Shown: positions 34,972 through 43,329, numbered from the stretch's first letter. The stretch: DNA of 64,000 nt from Variovorax sp. Root473 (GCF_001426505.1 NZ_LMEV01000017.1:1457035-1521034); one strand, 5' to 3'. The notes: generated by a model from the sequence alone, not told the origin. Translations and numbers: made by a program.

Positions 34972-35852
34972 GCGACCACAGCAACGACACCCCCGTGCGC
35001 GAGGACTTCCGCTTCTTCCACCGCCTGCGCGTGCGCTGGGCCGAGGTCGACATGCAGAAGATCGTCTTCAACGCGCATTACCTGATGTACTTCGACACCG
35101 CCATCGCCGACTACTGGCGGGCGATGGCGTTGCCTTACGAAGAGGCCATGCTGGAACTGGGCGGCGACCTGTACGTGCGCAAGGCGACCGTCGACTTCCG
35201 CGCCTCGGCCCGCATGGACGACGTGATCGACGTGGGCATGAAGTGCGCGCGCATCGGCAATTCGTCGATCGTGTTCCAGGGTGGGCTGTTCCGCCAGGAC
35301 CAGTTTTTGGTCGGCTGCGAGCTTGTCTATGTGTTTGCCGACCCGGCCACGCAGACCTCGAAGCCGGTGCCCTCGGCGTTGCGCGAAACGCTGATGGCTT
35401 TCGAGGCCGGCGAGCCGATGCGCACCGTCGAGACCGGCGACTGGGCGGCCCTCGGCGAAGGCGCGGGCGCGCTGCGCCGCGCCGTGTTCATCGAGGAACA
35501 GAACATTCCCAAGGAGCTGGAGTGGGACGCGCATGACGCCGTCGTGCTGCATGCGGTGGCGCGCAACCGCATCGGCCAGGTCATCGGCACGGGCCGGCTG
35601 CTGCCCGCGGAAGACGGCGTGTCGCACATCGGCCGCATGGCGGTGCACCGCACCTTGCGCAGCGGCGGCCACGGCGCGGCCGTGGTGCAGGCGCTCGAAG
35701 ACGCGGCCCGCGCGCGCGGCGACCGCGTAGTGGCGCTCAACGCGCAGCGCAGTGCCGAGCGCTTCTATGCGCGGCTGGGCTACGCGGTGCACGGCCAGCC
35801 TTTCGAGGAAGCCGGCATTCCGCACATCGAGATGCGGCGCGCGCTGCGCTGA
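34968..35852 (+). CDS. YbgC/FadM thioesterase domain fused to a GNAT acetyltransferase
   Basis: Two-domain protein of 294 residues. Residues about 15-145 are a hot-dog acyl-CoA thioesterase of the YbgC type (RVRWAEVDMQKIVFNAHYLMYFDTAIADYW, with the catalytic Asp after WAEV; then VDFRASARMDDVIDV). Residues about 150-294 are a GNAT N-acetyltransferase (GALRRAVFIEEQNIPKELEWD, IGTGRLLPAEDGVSHIGRMAVHRTLRSGGHGAAVV as acetyl-CoA pyrophosphate loop, ERFYARLGY). The frame is unbroken. The ElaA/YjdJ-type GNAT and thioesterase both use acyl-CoA, but their joint substrate is unknown. It overlaps the esterase gene by 4 bases. Confidence 0.88.
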   Translation: MSDHSNDTPVREDFRFFHRLRVRWAEVDMQKIVFNAHYLMYFDTAIADYWRAMALPYEEAMLELGGDLYVRKATVDFRASARMDDVIDVGMKCARIGNSSIVFQGGLFRQDQFLVGCELVYVFADPATQTSKPVPSALRETLMAFEAGEPMRTVETGDWAALGEGAGALRRAVFIEEQNIPKELEWDAHDAVVLHAVARNRIGQVIGTGRLLPAEDGVSHIGRMAVHRTLRSGGHGAAVVQALEDAARARGDRVVALNAQRSAERFYARLGYAVHGQPFEEAGIPHIEMRRALR

Positions 35853-35868
35853 GCGCCGCAACCTGGGG

Positions 35869-36786
35869 TCAGTAGCGGGCCGGCGGGTCCGGCACGTAGC
35901 CGGGGTCCGAGCCCGGGAACGGCGACGGACCCGACGGACCCGACGGGCGCGGCCAGCGCTGCGGCATCGGAATGACACCCGCGGCGACCAGGTTCTCGCG
36001 GCTGTCGTAGCGGATGCGGATCACTTCGTCGGGCTGCGAGCTGGCGCGCTCGAAGGTCGTCTTGCCGACGTACGAGGTTTCGCGCCGTCCGTGCGCCGTG
36101 CCCAGGCTCGGGCTGGGCGCCGACTGGCGGGCCATGGCACCGGCGGACGACTCGGCGGCCATGTCGGCACTGCCGGCGGGCGGCGCCGCCTTGGCGCGCG
36201 CATCGGCCATCGAGGACGGTGTCTCGCTGCGCCGTTCGCGGTTGCTGTACTCGTCGCGCGACGGATACGGCGTCACGACCGGCGGCGGCGGTTCCGGCCG
36301 ACGCTCCCGGAACATCGCGACGCCGATCACGCCCACGTCGTCGGGGCGGCCCGTGCGGCTCGCGTACGAGTTGCCGGCGGCGGCGAACTCGAAGGCCGCG
36401 ATCTGCGAATCGCTCTTGCGCCAGCCCGTGATGTCGCTGCGCTCGCGTGGGCCGAACACGTAGCCGTTCTGGCCGACGCCCGCGGTTTCACCGGTGACGA
36501 CGTTGACGCCGTCCACCGACATCACGGCCATGACGCGTTCGCCCATCGCGTTGCGCGCCCGGATCGCATAGCGCGCGCCGGGTCGGCCGGCCACCCAGTA
36601 CTCGCCACGGTGGCGGTAGACCGGCAACTCGGCGCCGTTCGTGCGGTCGACGATGCTGATGTGCATCAGGCCGCCGATGCGGCTGGCCGGCGGCGGCGCG
36701 TAGGGCCGCACGACCGGGCTTTCCGCCCCCGCCGACAGCGCGGTCAGGGCCAGGACGGTGGAAAGAAGAAGTCTGCGCTGCATCAT
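35869..36786 (-). CDS. Exported protein of unknown function with Pro/Ser-rich C-terminal half
   Basis: Protein of 305 residues with a signal peptide (QRRLLLSTVLALTALSAGA). A globular first half (about 35-160) contains ISIVDRTNGAELPVYRHRGEYWVAGRPGARYAIRARNAMGERVMAVMSVDGVNVVTGE, a compact beta-rich domain seen in many proteobacterial exported proteins of unknown role. The second half is Pro/Arg/Ser-rich and ends in a Pro/Gly-rich tail. Start at 36786; two ATGs adjoin (36784-36786 and 36781-36783), the second being equally possible. Convergent with the fusion gene, 16 bases apart. Confidence 0.65.
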   Translation of the reverse strand: MMQRRLLLSTVLALTALSAGAESPVVRPYAPPPASRIGGLMHISIVDRTNGAELPVYRHRGEYWVAGRPGARYAIRARNAMGERVMAVMSVDGVNVVTGETAGVGQNGYVFGPRERSDITGWRKSDSQIAAFEFAAAGNSYASRTGRPDDVGVIGVAMFRERRPEPPPPVVTPYPSRDEYSNRERRSETPSSMADARAKAAPPAGSADMAAESSAGAMARQSAPSPSLGTAHGRRETSYVGKTTFERASSQPDEVIRIRYDSRENLVAAGVIPMPQRWPRPSGPSGPSPFPGSDPGYVPDPPARY

Positions 36787-36861
36787 GGTGGCTTCCTTGC
36801 CAGGAGTGGATCGATGCAGGCTTCTACGGCGCGGCCTCGCGAATGGGGTTAAGCGTCGCGC

Positions 36862-36892
36862 AAAAAAATGGCGCTGTCGTGAGACAGCGCCA
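36862..36892 (-). terminator. Intrinsic terminator of ygfZ
   Basis: Stem TGGCGCTGTC / GACAGCGCCA (10 perfect pairs, 4-base loop) followed on the minus strand by a run of seven T, 37 bases after the ygfZ stop. Confidence 0.88.
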
Positions 36893-36928
36893 AGCGCCCC
36901 CGGAAAGAAGACAGGGACGCAGGGGGAA

Positions 36929-37855
36929 TCAGATGTCTTCGAGCAGCGGGTAGGGCAGCGGGTCGATCGACAGCGCCGGTCCGCCCGGCGCCCCCGCGTG
37001 CAGGCCGCCGGCCTCGAGCGCGGCGATCTGGATGGAGATGAGCGCCGACCAGCCGCCATCCGGCGCGGGCGCAGCCTGCGCCACGGTGCCCACGGGCTGT
37101 TCGGCGTCGTTGGCCGCGAACACCTCCTGGCCCGCGGCCAGCGGGGCGTCGGTCTGCGCGAGGTAGGTGCGGCGCTTGAGCGTGCCGCGGAACTGGCTGC
37201 GCGCCACGATTTCCTGACCGGGGTAGCAGCCTTTCTTGAAGTTCACGCCACCCACCGACTCGTAGTTGATCATCTGCGGCACGAAGGCCTCGATCACCGG
37301 CGTGGTCAGCGTGACGATGCCGCTGCGCACCTCGCTCCAGGGCCACAGGGCGGCATCGAGCGTCGGGCCCACGGGCGCCTTCTGGTCGGCAGGGGCGATC
37401 CACAGTGCGCGCGGCACGCCGTCGGCCGGGTACAGCGACACCACGCTGATGTCTTCGCCGATGGCGGTGCGGCGACCGGGCGGCAGGGCCGCGTCCAGGC
37501 CGTTGGCGGTCAGGGCGGTGCCGGCCACGCCGTGCAGCACGAACTGCTCGGTGGCGTCGGTGAGCTTGACCTTGGCGCGCAGCACATACATCGACAGGCG
37601 CTTGAGCGTGGCCGCCAGGATGTCGCGGCTGCACACCAGCAGGATGAGTTCAGGCTGCGGCCGGATGCCGATGAAGCTGGCGATCACGCGGCCCTTGGCC
37701 GTGCAGAGCGCCGCCAGGCGGGCCTCGGTGGCGCCGAGCAGAGAAAAATCCTGCGTCAGCTGGCCGTGCAGGAAGCTGGCGGCAGCGGGGCCTTCGGCGC
37801 GAATCACGCCGAGGTGGGGCAGGGTGCTCACCCCATTGAGAACGACTGTGGTCAT
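36929..37855 (-). CDS. ygfZ: YgfZ, folate-binding iron-sulfur cluster repair protein
   Basis: Cytoplasmic protein of 308 residues in the GcvT-like family. The hallmark KGCYPGQEIVARSQFRGTLKRRTYL, with the essential Cys, is near residue 220. The N-terminal domain has GPAAASFLHGQLTQDFS. YgfZ helps assemble or repair certain Fe-S enzymes such as MiaB and acts with tetrahydrofolate. The start at 37855 gives a normal short N-terminus. It is divergent from mltG (139 bases apart), an arrangement conserved in related Burkholderiales. Confidence 0.92.
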   Translation of the reverse strand: MTTVVLNGVSTLPHLGVIRAEGPAAASFLHGQLTQDFSLLGATEARLAALCTAKGRVIASFIGIRPQPELILLVCSRDILAATLKRLSMYVLRAKVKLTDATEQFVLHGVAGTALTANGLDAALPPGRRTAIGEDISVVSLYPADGVPRALWIAPADQKAPVGPTLDAALWPWSEVRSGIVTLTTPVIEAFVPQMINYESVGGVNFKKGCYPGQEIVARSQFRGTLKRRTYLAQTDAPLAAGQEVFAANDAEQPVGTVAQAAPAPDGGWSALISIQIAALEAGGLHAGAPGGPALSIDPLPYPLLEDI

Positions 37856-37994
37856 CGCTGAATTATCATGGCCGTGCCTGTTCCTTCGGGGCGGCAGGGA
37901 TTCCCCGTCGCAGCGATGGGGCCGGCCTTTCCCGCGGGCCTGTGTCCATCGTCTGGCGGGCCCTTTTTTCTTCTTCCGTCTTTTCCTCGGATTC

Positions 37995-39023
37995 GTGCGC
38001 AGCTTCTTCCTCACGCTCTTCCTGCTCGTGGCCCTGGCCGTTCTGGCGCTCGGCGGCGCCGGTCTCTGGTGGGTGCACCAGCCGCTCAAGTTGCCGACAC
38101 CCAGCGTCGACCTGTCCGTGGAGCCCGGCACCACGCCGCGCGGCATCGCCCAGGCCGTGGCCGACGCGGGCGCCGATGTGCAGCCGCAACTGCTGTACTG
38201 GTGGTTCCGCATCTCGGGACAAGACCGCCAGATGCGCGCGGGCAGTTACGAACTGGAACGCGGCGTCACGCCCAAGCTGCTGCTCAACATCCTGGTGCGC
38301 GGGGAGGAAGCCACGCGCAGCGTGGTGCTGGTCGAAGGCTGGAACATCCGCCAGGTGCGCGCGGCGCTCGCCAAGGCTGAACAGCTCAAGCCGGAAAGCA
38401 CGGGCATGACCGAAGACGCGCTGATGGCCGCGTTGGGCAAGCCCGGCCTGCACCCCGAAGGCCGCTTCTTCCCGGACACCTACACCTATTCGAAGGGCTC
38501 GACCGACATCGCGCTGCTGCAGCGCGCCATGCGGGCCATGGACAAGAAGCTCGAAGCCGCCTGGGCAGCGCGCGCGGCGGATCTGCCGCTCAAATCGGCC
38601 GATGAGGCGCTTATTTTGGCCAGCATTGTCGAAAAGGAGACAGGTAAGGCCAACGACCGCGCGGAGATCGCGGCCGTCTTCACCAACCGGCTGCGCGTCG
38701 GCATGCCCCTGCAGACCGACCCTACCGTGATCTACGGCCTGGGCACCGCTTTCGACGGCAACCTGCGCAAACGCGACCTGCAGACCGACACGCCCTGGAA
38801 CACGTACACCCGCGGCGGCCTGCCGCCGACGCCTATCGCCATGCCCGGCAAGGCCGCACTGCTGGCGGCCGTGCAGCCAGCGCAGAGCAAGTCGCTGTAC
38901 TTCGTTTCGCGCGGCGATGGCACGAGCCAGTTCAGCAACTCGCTCGACGACCACAACCGCGCGGTCAATCGCTACCAGCGAGGCGGTGGCAGCAGCAGTT
39001 CCCAACCCAAGGCGACCCAATGA
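37995..39023 (+). CDS. mltG: MltG, endolytic murein transglycosylase
   Basis: Inner-membrane YceG-family enzyme of 342 residues that cuts nascent glycan strands and sets their length. It has one N-terminal membrane helix (about 3-22, SFFLTLFLLVALAVLALGGAGL), a LysM-like region, and the catalytic domain with EGRFFPDTYTYSKG, ILASIVEKETGKANDR (catalytic Glu in IVEKE), FTNRLRVGMPLQTDPTVIYG and NTYTRGGLPPTPIAMPG. The start is taken as GTG at 37995, just before the helix; no ATG lies nearby and the longer frame crosses ygfZ. It overlaps tmk by 4 bases. Confidence 0.93.
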   Translation: MRSFFLTLFLLVALAVLALGGAGLWWVHQPLKLPTPSVDLSVEPGTTPRGIAQAVADAGADVQPQLLYWWFRISGQDRQMRAGSYELERGVTPKLLLNILVRGEEATRSVVLVEGWNIRQVRAALAKAEQLKPESTGMTEDALMAALGKPGLHPEGRFFPDTYTYSKGSTDIALLQRAMRAMDKKLEAAWAARAADLPLKSADEALILASIVEKETGKANDRAEIAAVFTNRLRVGMPLQTDPTVIYGLGTAFDGNLRKRDLQTDTPWNTYTRGGLPPTPIAMPGKAALLAAVQPAQSKSLYFVSRGDGTSQFSNSLDDHNRAVNRYQRGGGSSSSQPKATQ

Positions 39024-39700
39024 GTTCGATCAGCAATGGCGGTCTGTTTCTGACGCTGGAAGGCATCGACGGCGCGGGCAAGTCGAGCCACCTCGACGCG
39101 CTGGAAGCCCGCTTCAAGGCGCAGGGCCGCACCGTGGTGCGCACGCGCGAACCCGGCGGCACGCCGCTGGCCGAGACGCTGCGCGCCCTGGTGCTCGAAC
39201 AGCCGATGAACCCGCTGACCGAATCGCTGCTGGTGTTCGCGGCCCGCTGCGACCACATCGCGCAGGTGATCGAGCCGGCACTGGCGCGCGGCGAGGTCGT
39301 GCTGTGCGATCGCTTCACCGACGCCACCTTTGCCTACCAAGGCGCGGGACGCGGCTTCGACACGACTGTGCTCTCGACGCTCGAGCAGTGGGTGCAGGCG
39401 GGCCGAGCCGGCGTGCCGGCGTCGCAACTGCTGCAGCCGCAACTGACCGTGTGGTTCGACCTCGCCCCCGAGATCGCCGCCCAGCGCCTGGCCGGCGCGC
39501 GCGTGCCCGACAAGTTCGAGGCCCAGCCCGTCGAGTTCTTCCGCCGCGTGGCGCAGGGCTACGCTGACCGCGCCGCCGCTGATGCGTCGCGCTTCGTGCG
39601 CATCGATGCGAGCCAGGCCCGCGACCAGGTCTGGCAGCAGATCGACACCGCGCTGGTGGCGCGTGGCGTGCTGTCGCCGGTGCAGGGAGCGGCGCAATGA
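39020..39700 (+). CDS. tmk: Thymidylate kinase
   Basis: dTMP kinase of 226 residues, making dTDP for DNA synthesis. The P-loop GIDGAGKSS is at about residues 15-23, the DR(F) motif with the substrate-binding loop is DRFTDATFAYQGAGRGF near 94-110, and TREPGGTPLAETLR follows the P-loop. It sits between mltG and holB with 4-base overlaps on both sides, the standard operon of this group. Confidence 0.97.
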   Translation: MSSISNGGLFLTLEGIDGAGKSSHLDALEARFKAQGRTVVRTREPGGTPLAETLRALVLEQPMNPLTESLLVFAARCDHIAQVIEPALARGEVVLCDRFTDATFAYQGAGRGFDTTVLSTLEQWVQAGRAGVPASQLLQPQLTVWFDLAPEIAAQRLAGARVPDKFEAQPVEFFRRVAQGYADRAAADASRFVRIDASQARDQVWQQIDTALVARGVLSPVQGAAQ

Positions 39701-40716
39701 GCGAGCCGGTGAACACGCTGACCCCGTGGCTGCGCCAGCCCTTGGCCGAGCTGCTGCGCCAGCGCGGCCATGCCTGGCTGCTGCAAGGCCCGTCGGGCAT
39801 CGGCCAGTACGAACTCGCGCTGGCGCTCGCCGCCGCCTGGCTGTGCGAACAGCCGGAGGAGGGCGGTGCCGCCTGCGGCCACTGCGCGAGCTGCCACGCC
39901 ATCGAGGTCCGCACCCACGCCGACCTGTGCGTGCTGATGCCCGAAGTCGCGATGCAGGAACTCGGCTGGCCGCTCGACGAAAAGGCCCAGTCCGACATCG
40001 ACGACAAGAAACGCAAGGCCAGCCGCGAGATCCGCGTCGAAGCCATGCGCGACGCGGTTGGCTTTGCGCAGCGCACGAGCGCGCGCGGCCGCGGCAAGGT
40101 CGTGCTCGTGTATCCGGCCGAGCGCATGAACACCATCACCGCCAACGCGCTGCTCAAGACGCTTGAGGAGCCCGTCGGCGACGTGCGCTTCGTGCTCGCC
40201 AGCGAAGCCGCGTGGCAGCTGCTGCCGACCATTCGCAGCCGCTGTCTCGGTTTCACGCTGCCGTGGCCCGCAACCGCCGAGGCCGAAGCCTGGCTGGTGG
40301 CACAAGATGTGCCGGCCGCCGATGCCGCGCAGCTGCTGCGTGCCGCGGGTGGACGGCCCAGCGATGCGCTGCGGCTGGCGCGCTCGGGCCAGTCGCCCAA
40401 GGCGTGGTCGCTGCTGCCCAAGGCCGTGTCGCGCGGCGACGTGGGCGCGCTGGCCGACCAGGCGCCGGCCCAGGCCGTCGTCTCGCTGCAGAAGCTCTGC
40501 CACGACCTGATGGCCGTGGGTCACGGTGCCGAACCCCGTTTCTTCGACGCGGCCGACCTGCCACCGGCCCCGCACAAGCTGGCGCTGGCGCGCTGGTCGA
40601 AATCGCTCGCCAGCGCGGCGCGAACCGCCGAACATCCGTTCAACGCCGGCCTCATGCTCGAAGCGCTTGTGAGCGAGGCGCGAAGCACCCTAAACTCTGC
40701 CGCTCGCCGCCCATGA
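39697..40716 (+). CDS. holB: DNA polymerase III subunit delta'
   Basis: Clamp-loader subunit of 339 residues. The P-loop is degenerate (QGPSGIGQYELA, lacking the lysine), as usual in delta', which does not hydrolyse ATP. A zinc module CGHCASCHAIE is near residue 65. The conserved stretches KVVLVYPAERMNTITANALLKTLEEP and SRCLGFTLP follow. It overlaps tmk upstream and the PilZ gene downstream. Confidence 0.94.
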   Translation: MSEPVNTLTPWLRQPLAELLRQRGHAWLLQGPSGIGQYELALALAAAWLCEQPEEGGAACGHCASCHAIEVRTHADLCVLMPEVAMQELGWPLDEKAQSDIDDKKRKASREIRVEAMRDAVGFAQRTSARGRGKVVLVYPAERMNTITANALLKTLEEPVGDVRFVLASEAAWQLLPTIRSRCLGFTLPWPATAEAEAWLVAQDVPAADAAQLLRAAGGRPSDALRLARSGQSPKAWSLLPKAVSRGDVGALADQAPAQAVVSLQKLCHDLMAVGHGAEPRFFDAADLPPAPHKLALARWSKSLASAARTAEHPFNAGLMLEALVSEARSTLNSAARRP

Positions 40717-41096
40717 ACCAACCTGCCGCTCCCGCCGCCGCTTCGTCTGCCACGCCCGCCCGGCCGAGCGTCATCCAGCTCGCCATCAAGGAAAAGGGCG
40801 CGCTCTACGCGGCCTACATCCCGCTGTTTGCCGAAGGCGGCATCTTCATTCCGACCACGCGCGAGTACCGACTGGGGGACGACGTCTACGTGCTGCTCAC
40901 GTTGCCCGAAGACCCGCAGCGATACCCGGTCGCCGGCAAGGTCGCCTGGATCACGCCGGCCCGCGCCGCCGGCAACCGGGCGCCGGGCGTCGGCGTGCGC
41001 TTTCCGTCAGATGAGAAATCGCGCCAGCTGAAGGCGCGCATCGAAGCCGCGCTCGGTGGTTCCATGGCCTCCGACCGCGCCACCCAGACCATCTGA
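40713..41096 (+). CDS. PilZ-domain protein of the type IV pilus type
   Basis: Protein of 127 residues: flexible Ala/Pro N-tail, then the PilZ core (about 20-110) with IKEKGALYAAYIPLFAEGGIFIPTTREYRLGDDVYVLLTLP and VAWITPARAAGNRAPGVGVRFP. The c-di-GMP-binding RxxxR motif is not obvious, as in PilZ proper, which acts on pilus ATPase via FimX. The gene order holB-pilZ-tatD is conserved. The ATG at 40713 overlaps the holB stop (ATGA). Confidence 0.9.
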   Translation: MNQPAAPAAASSATPARPSVIQLAIKEKGALYAAYIPLFAEGGIFIPTTREYRLGDDVYVLLTLPEDPQRYPVAGKVAWITPARAAGNRAPGVGVRFPSDEKSRQLKARIEAALGGSMASDRATQTI

Positions 41097-41181
41097 GTTC
41101 TTTCTCCGCCGCCGTCCCTGTGACGCGGAACTCCGGACACGGCGCGATCTCCCACAGGCGCGCCGCACTTCATCCTTTCCG

Positions 41182-41988
41182 ATGTTCACCGACTCCCACT
41201 GCCACCTGACCTTTCCCGAATTCGCCGACCAGATGCCGCAGATCCGCGCCGCCATGGCCGCCGCCAAGGTCGACCGGGCGCTGTGCATCTGCACCAAGCT
41301 CGAAGAGTTCGACGACGTGCAGGCCCTGGCCGCCCGCTACGACAACTTCTGGGCCAGCGTGGGCGTGCACCCCGACAACGAGGACATCGCGGAACCCACC
41401 GTGGAAGACCTGGTGCGCCTGTCAGCACGGCCGCGCGTCGTGGCCATCGGCGAGACCGGTCTGGACTACTACCAGATGGAAGAGCGCAAGGGCGGCCGCA
41501 GCATCGCCGACATGGAATGGCAGCGCGACCGCTTTCGCGTGCACATCCGTGCTGCACAGCAAACGCGCAAGCCGCTCATCATCCACACCCGCGAAGCATC
41601 GGCCGACACGCTGGCCATCCTCAAGGAGGAGGGCGAAGACGGCGCGGGCAGGGCGGCCGGCGGCGTGTTCCATTGCTTCACCGAAACCGCCGAGGTGGCT
41701 CGCGCCGCGCTCGACCTGGGTTTCTACATCTCCTTTTCGGGCATCCTGACCTTCAAGAAGGCGCAGGACCTGCGCGACGTGGCGGCTTTCGTGCCGCTGG
41801 ACCGCATGCTGATCGAGACGGACAGCCCGTACCTCGCGCCCGTGCCGTACCGCGGCAAGACCAACAACCCGTCCTACGTGCCTTTCGTGGCACAACAGAT
41901 CGCGCAGCTGCGACAAATGCCCGTGGAGGACATCGCCAAGGCGACAAGCGACAACTTCGAAGCTTTGTTCAGGGAAGTCAAATCATGA
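41182..41988 (+). CDS. TatD-family metal-dependent hydrolase / DNase
   Basis: TIM-barrel hydrolase of 268 residues. Metal ligands are visible: H6/H8 (SHCHL), Glu in IGETGLDYY near residue 95, His in LIIHTREA near 132, His in GVFHCFTETAEVA near 158, and Asp in IETDSPYLAP near 212. TatD enzymes are magnesium-dependent exonucleases linked to DNA repair. The start at 41182 gives the classical N-terminus. An 85-base gap separates it from pilZ. Its stop overlaps the ankyrin gene. Confidence 0.93.
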   Translation: MFTDSHCHLTFPEFADQMPQIRAAMAAAKVDRALCICTKLEEFDDVQALAARYDNFWASVGVHPDNEDIAEPTVEDLVRLSARPRVVAIGETGLDYYQMEERKGGRSIADMEWQRDRFRVHIRAAQQTRKPLIIHTREASADTLAILKEEGEDGAGRAAGGVFHCFTETAEVARAALDLGFYISFSGILTFKKAQDLRDVAAFVPLDRMLIETDSPYLAPVPYRGKTNNPSYVPFVAQQIAQLRQMPVEDIAKATSDNFEALFREVKS

Positions 41989-42665
41989 AAAACTACTTTA
42001 AGAAGTCGATATATCTTGTTGTCATGGCTGCATCTTTTGCAGCGCATGCCGGTTCGTTCGAAGACTTTTTCCGGGCCGTGCGCGGCGACAACGCCAGCGG
42101 CGTGCGCACCCTGCTGAATCGCGGCTTTGATCCCAATACGCGCGACGAGAACGGGCAGACCGGTTTGCTGCTTGCACTGCGCGAGCCATCGCCGAAGGTC
42201 ATCCAGGTGCTGATGGAATCGCCGCAGCTCAACGTCGACCTGGCCAACGCCAAGGACGAGACGCCGCTGATGCTGGCGTCGATCAAGGGCCAGCAGGACC
42301 TGGTGGTGCAGCTGCTCAAGCGCGACGCCGCCGTCAACAAGACCGGCTGGGCGCCGCTGCATTACGCCGCCAGCAGCGGGCAACTGTCGATCATGAAGCT
42401 GTTGCTCGAGAACCACGCCTTCATCGACGCCCAGTCGCCCAACGGCACCACGCCGCTGATGATGGCCGCGATGTACGGATCGAACGACGCCGTGAAGCTG
42501 TTGCTGGCCGAAGGCGCGGATACGGCGATGAAGAACCAGCTTGGCATGACTGCGGTCGACTTTGCGGTGAAAGCGAATCGGGCGGAGTCTGCGGAGCTGA
42601 TCAAGGCGGCTGGGGATGCGAAGGCGAATGCGGTGAAGGCCGTGCCGAAGGATGGGAAGTGGTGA
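41985..42665 (+). CDS. Exported ankyrin-repeat protein
   Basis: Protein of 226 residues with a signal peptide (KNYFKKSIYLVVMAASFAAHA) and about five ankyrin repeats: LLNRGFDPNTRDENGQTGLLLALRE, VDLANAKDETPLMLASIKG, WAPLHYAASSGQLSIMKLLLENHA, NGTTPLMMAAMYGSNDAVKLLLAEGA and LGMTAVDFAVKANRAE. Predicted to be periplasmic. The ATG overlaps the tatD stop. It is the last host gene before the prophage left end, 46 bases before the direct repeat. Binding partner unknown. Confidence 0.85.
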   Translation: MKNYFKKSIYLVVMAASFAAHAGSFEDFFRAVRGDNASGVRTLLNRGFDPNTRDENGQTGLLLALREPSPKVIQVLMESPQLNVDLANAKDETPLMLASIKGQQDLVVQLLKRDAAVNKTGWAPLHYAASSGQLSIMKLLLENHAFIDAQSPNGTTPLMMAAMYGSNDAVKLLLAEGADTAMKNQLGMTAVDFAVKANRAESAELIKAAGDAKANAVKAVPKDGKW

Positions 42666-42706
42666 GTGGCTAAGGGGGTTGATTGAGCCCGGAACGGCTC
42701 ATCTTC

Positions 42707-42734
42707 GATTCACACAATGTGCATAAGCCTCAAT
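42707..42734 (+). repeat. Left attachment repeat (attL), partial dif-like site
   Basis: GATTCACACAATGTGCAT at 42707-42724 repeats the right-end GATTCAACACAATGTGCAT (48743-48761) with one base missing. AATGTGCATAA within it matches 8 of 11 bases of the E. coli XerC arm (GGTGCGCATAA). A second site with a TTATGTCAACC half that resembles an XerD arm lies at 42754-42764. These are expected traces of Xer-mediated integration. Confidence 0.6.
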
Positions 42735-42811
42735 TAGCAAAACACAATAACGCTTATGTCAACCGCAATTGCGTTGAAATGATGTAATTAAAGTAAGAAT
42801 ATCTGAATTGC

Positions 42812-42840
42812 AAAAGGCCCCGATCAGGGGCCTTTTTCTT
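42812..42840 (-). terminator. Intrinsic terminator at the left end of the prophage
   Basis: Perfect repeat AAAAGGCCCC / GGGGCCTTTT with a 5-base loop (42812-42836); T-runs are on both sides, so it may stop transcription from prophage and host alike. It covers the last codons of the 77-residue ORF. Confidence 0.8.
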
Positions 42841-43057
42841 TTTGAGCTTCCAGCTCGGCTTTTCGCTGCTCGTACTCCGCCCGTGACCTGGTCGACATGC
42901 GCAGCGCCTGGTCTTCCTGGTACAGCGCGAGCTTCTCGGCATAGGTAAGGGGAGGGCGCTCCCCGTGGAACACCCAGTTCGGCTGGTAGCTCTGATGATC
43001 TTCCATCCCTGCTTTGTACACGACCTGGAGCCCGCAGTCGCGGGCGTTCTTCTTCAC
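42824..43057 (-). CDS. Small hydrophilic protein at the prophage left end, unknown function
   Basis: Open frame of 77 codons from a GTG, or about 60 from an internal ATG at 43006 (MEDHQSYQPNWVFHG). The sequence is charged and helical, with a C-terminal RSRAEYEQRKAELEAQKEKG coil. It lies downstream of zot on the same strand, where inoviruses often carry accessory genes. No family was recognised. Start uncertain: neither candidate has a strong ribosome site. Its end overlaps the terminator. Confidence 0.45.
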   Translation of the reverse strand: MKKNARDCGLQVVYKAGMEDHQSYQPNWVFHGERPPLTYAEKLALYQEDQALRMSTRSRAEYEQRKAELEAQKEKGP

Positions 43058-43207
43058 GTTGGGTTTTAAAGCCGGGGCCCGTTAGATCGAAATCTGTGAG
43101 GCCGGCATGCCTCCGCCACAAGGGCTACGGCGTTTTGCTTTGCAGTAGCGCGAGCTCGAAGGCAGGGGCACGTTATTTCAACCAGGTCGAACTGGCGCCG
43201 TCCTGGT

Positions 43208-43227
43208 CGAGCTCCGATCGGAGCTCG
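43208..43227. repeat. 20-base perfect palindrome in the prophage intergenic region
   Basis: CGAGCTCCGATCGGAGCTCG is fully self-complementary. It lies between the last phage gene and the 9-base tandem repeats. In filamentous phages such hairpins in the intergenic region serve as packaging signal or replication origin; this role is inferred. Confidence 0.6.
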
Positions 43228-43270
43228 TGCCTGGTCGAATTAATTCAGATCCATTTGCACCAGGTCGAGT

Positions 43271-43319
43271 TCGTCCTGGTCGTCCTGGTCGTCCTGGTCG
43301 TCCTGGTCGTCCTGGTCGT
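43271..43319. repeat. Tandem 9-base repeats (TCGTCCTGG) in the prophage
   Basis: Five head-to-tail copies of TCGTCCTGG at 43271-43315 plus a partial copy, immediately after the zot stop. The related words CCTGGTCGA and CCAGGTCGA recur at 43183, 43202, 43230 and 43260, so the whole 43180-43320 segment is built on one core. It may bind a phage protein (iteron-like) or be a slippage product. Confidence 0.7.
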
Positions 43320-43329
43320 TCAGGTTGAA

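Noticed and set aside
42737..42764. Second complete dif site at the left end
   Set aside because: Only the XerD-like half (TTATGTCAACC) is convincing; the centre and left arm differ, so it is mentioned only as a possible trace of earlier integration.
43271..43319. Possible CRISPR array
   Set aside because: The copies are 9 bases long and adjoin without spacers, so this is a simple tandem repeat.
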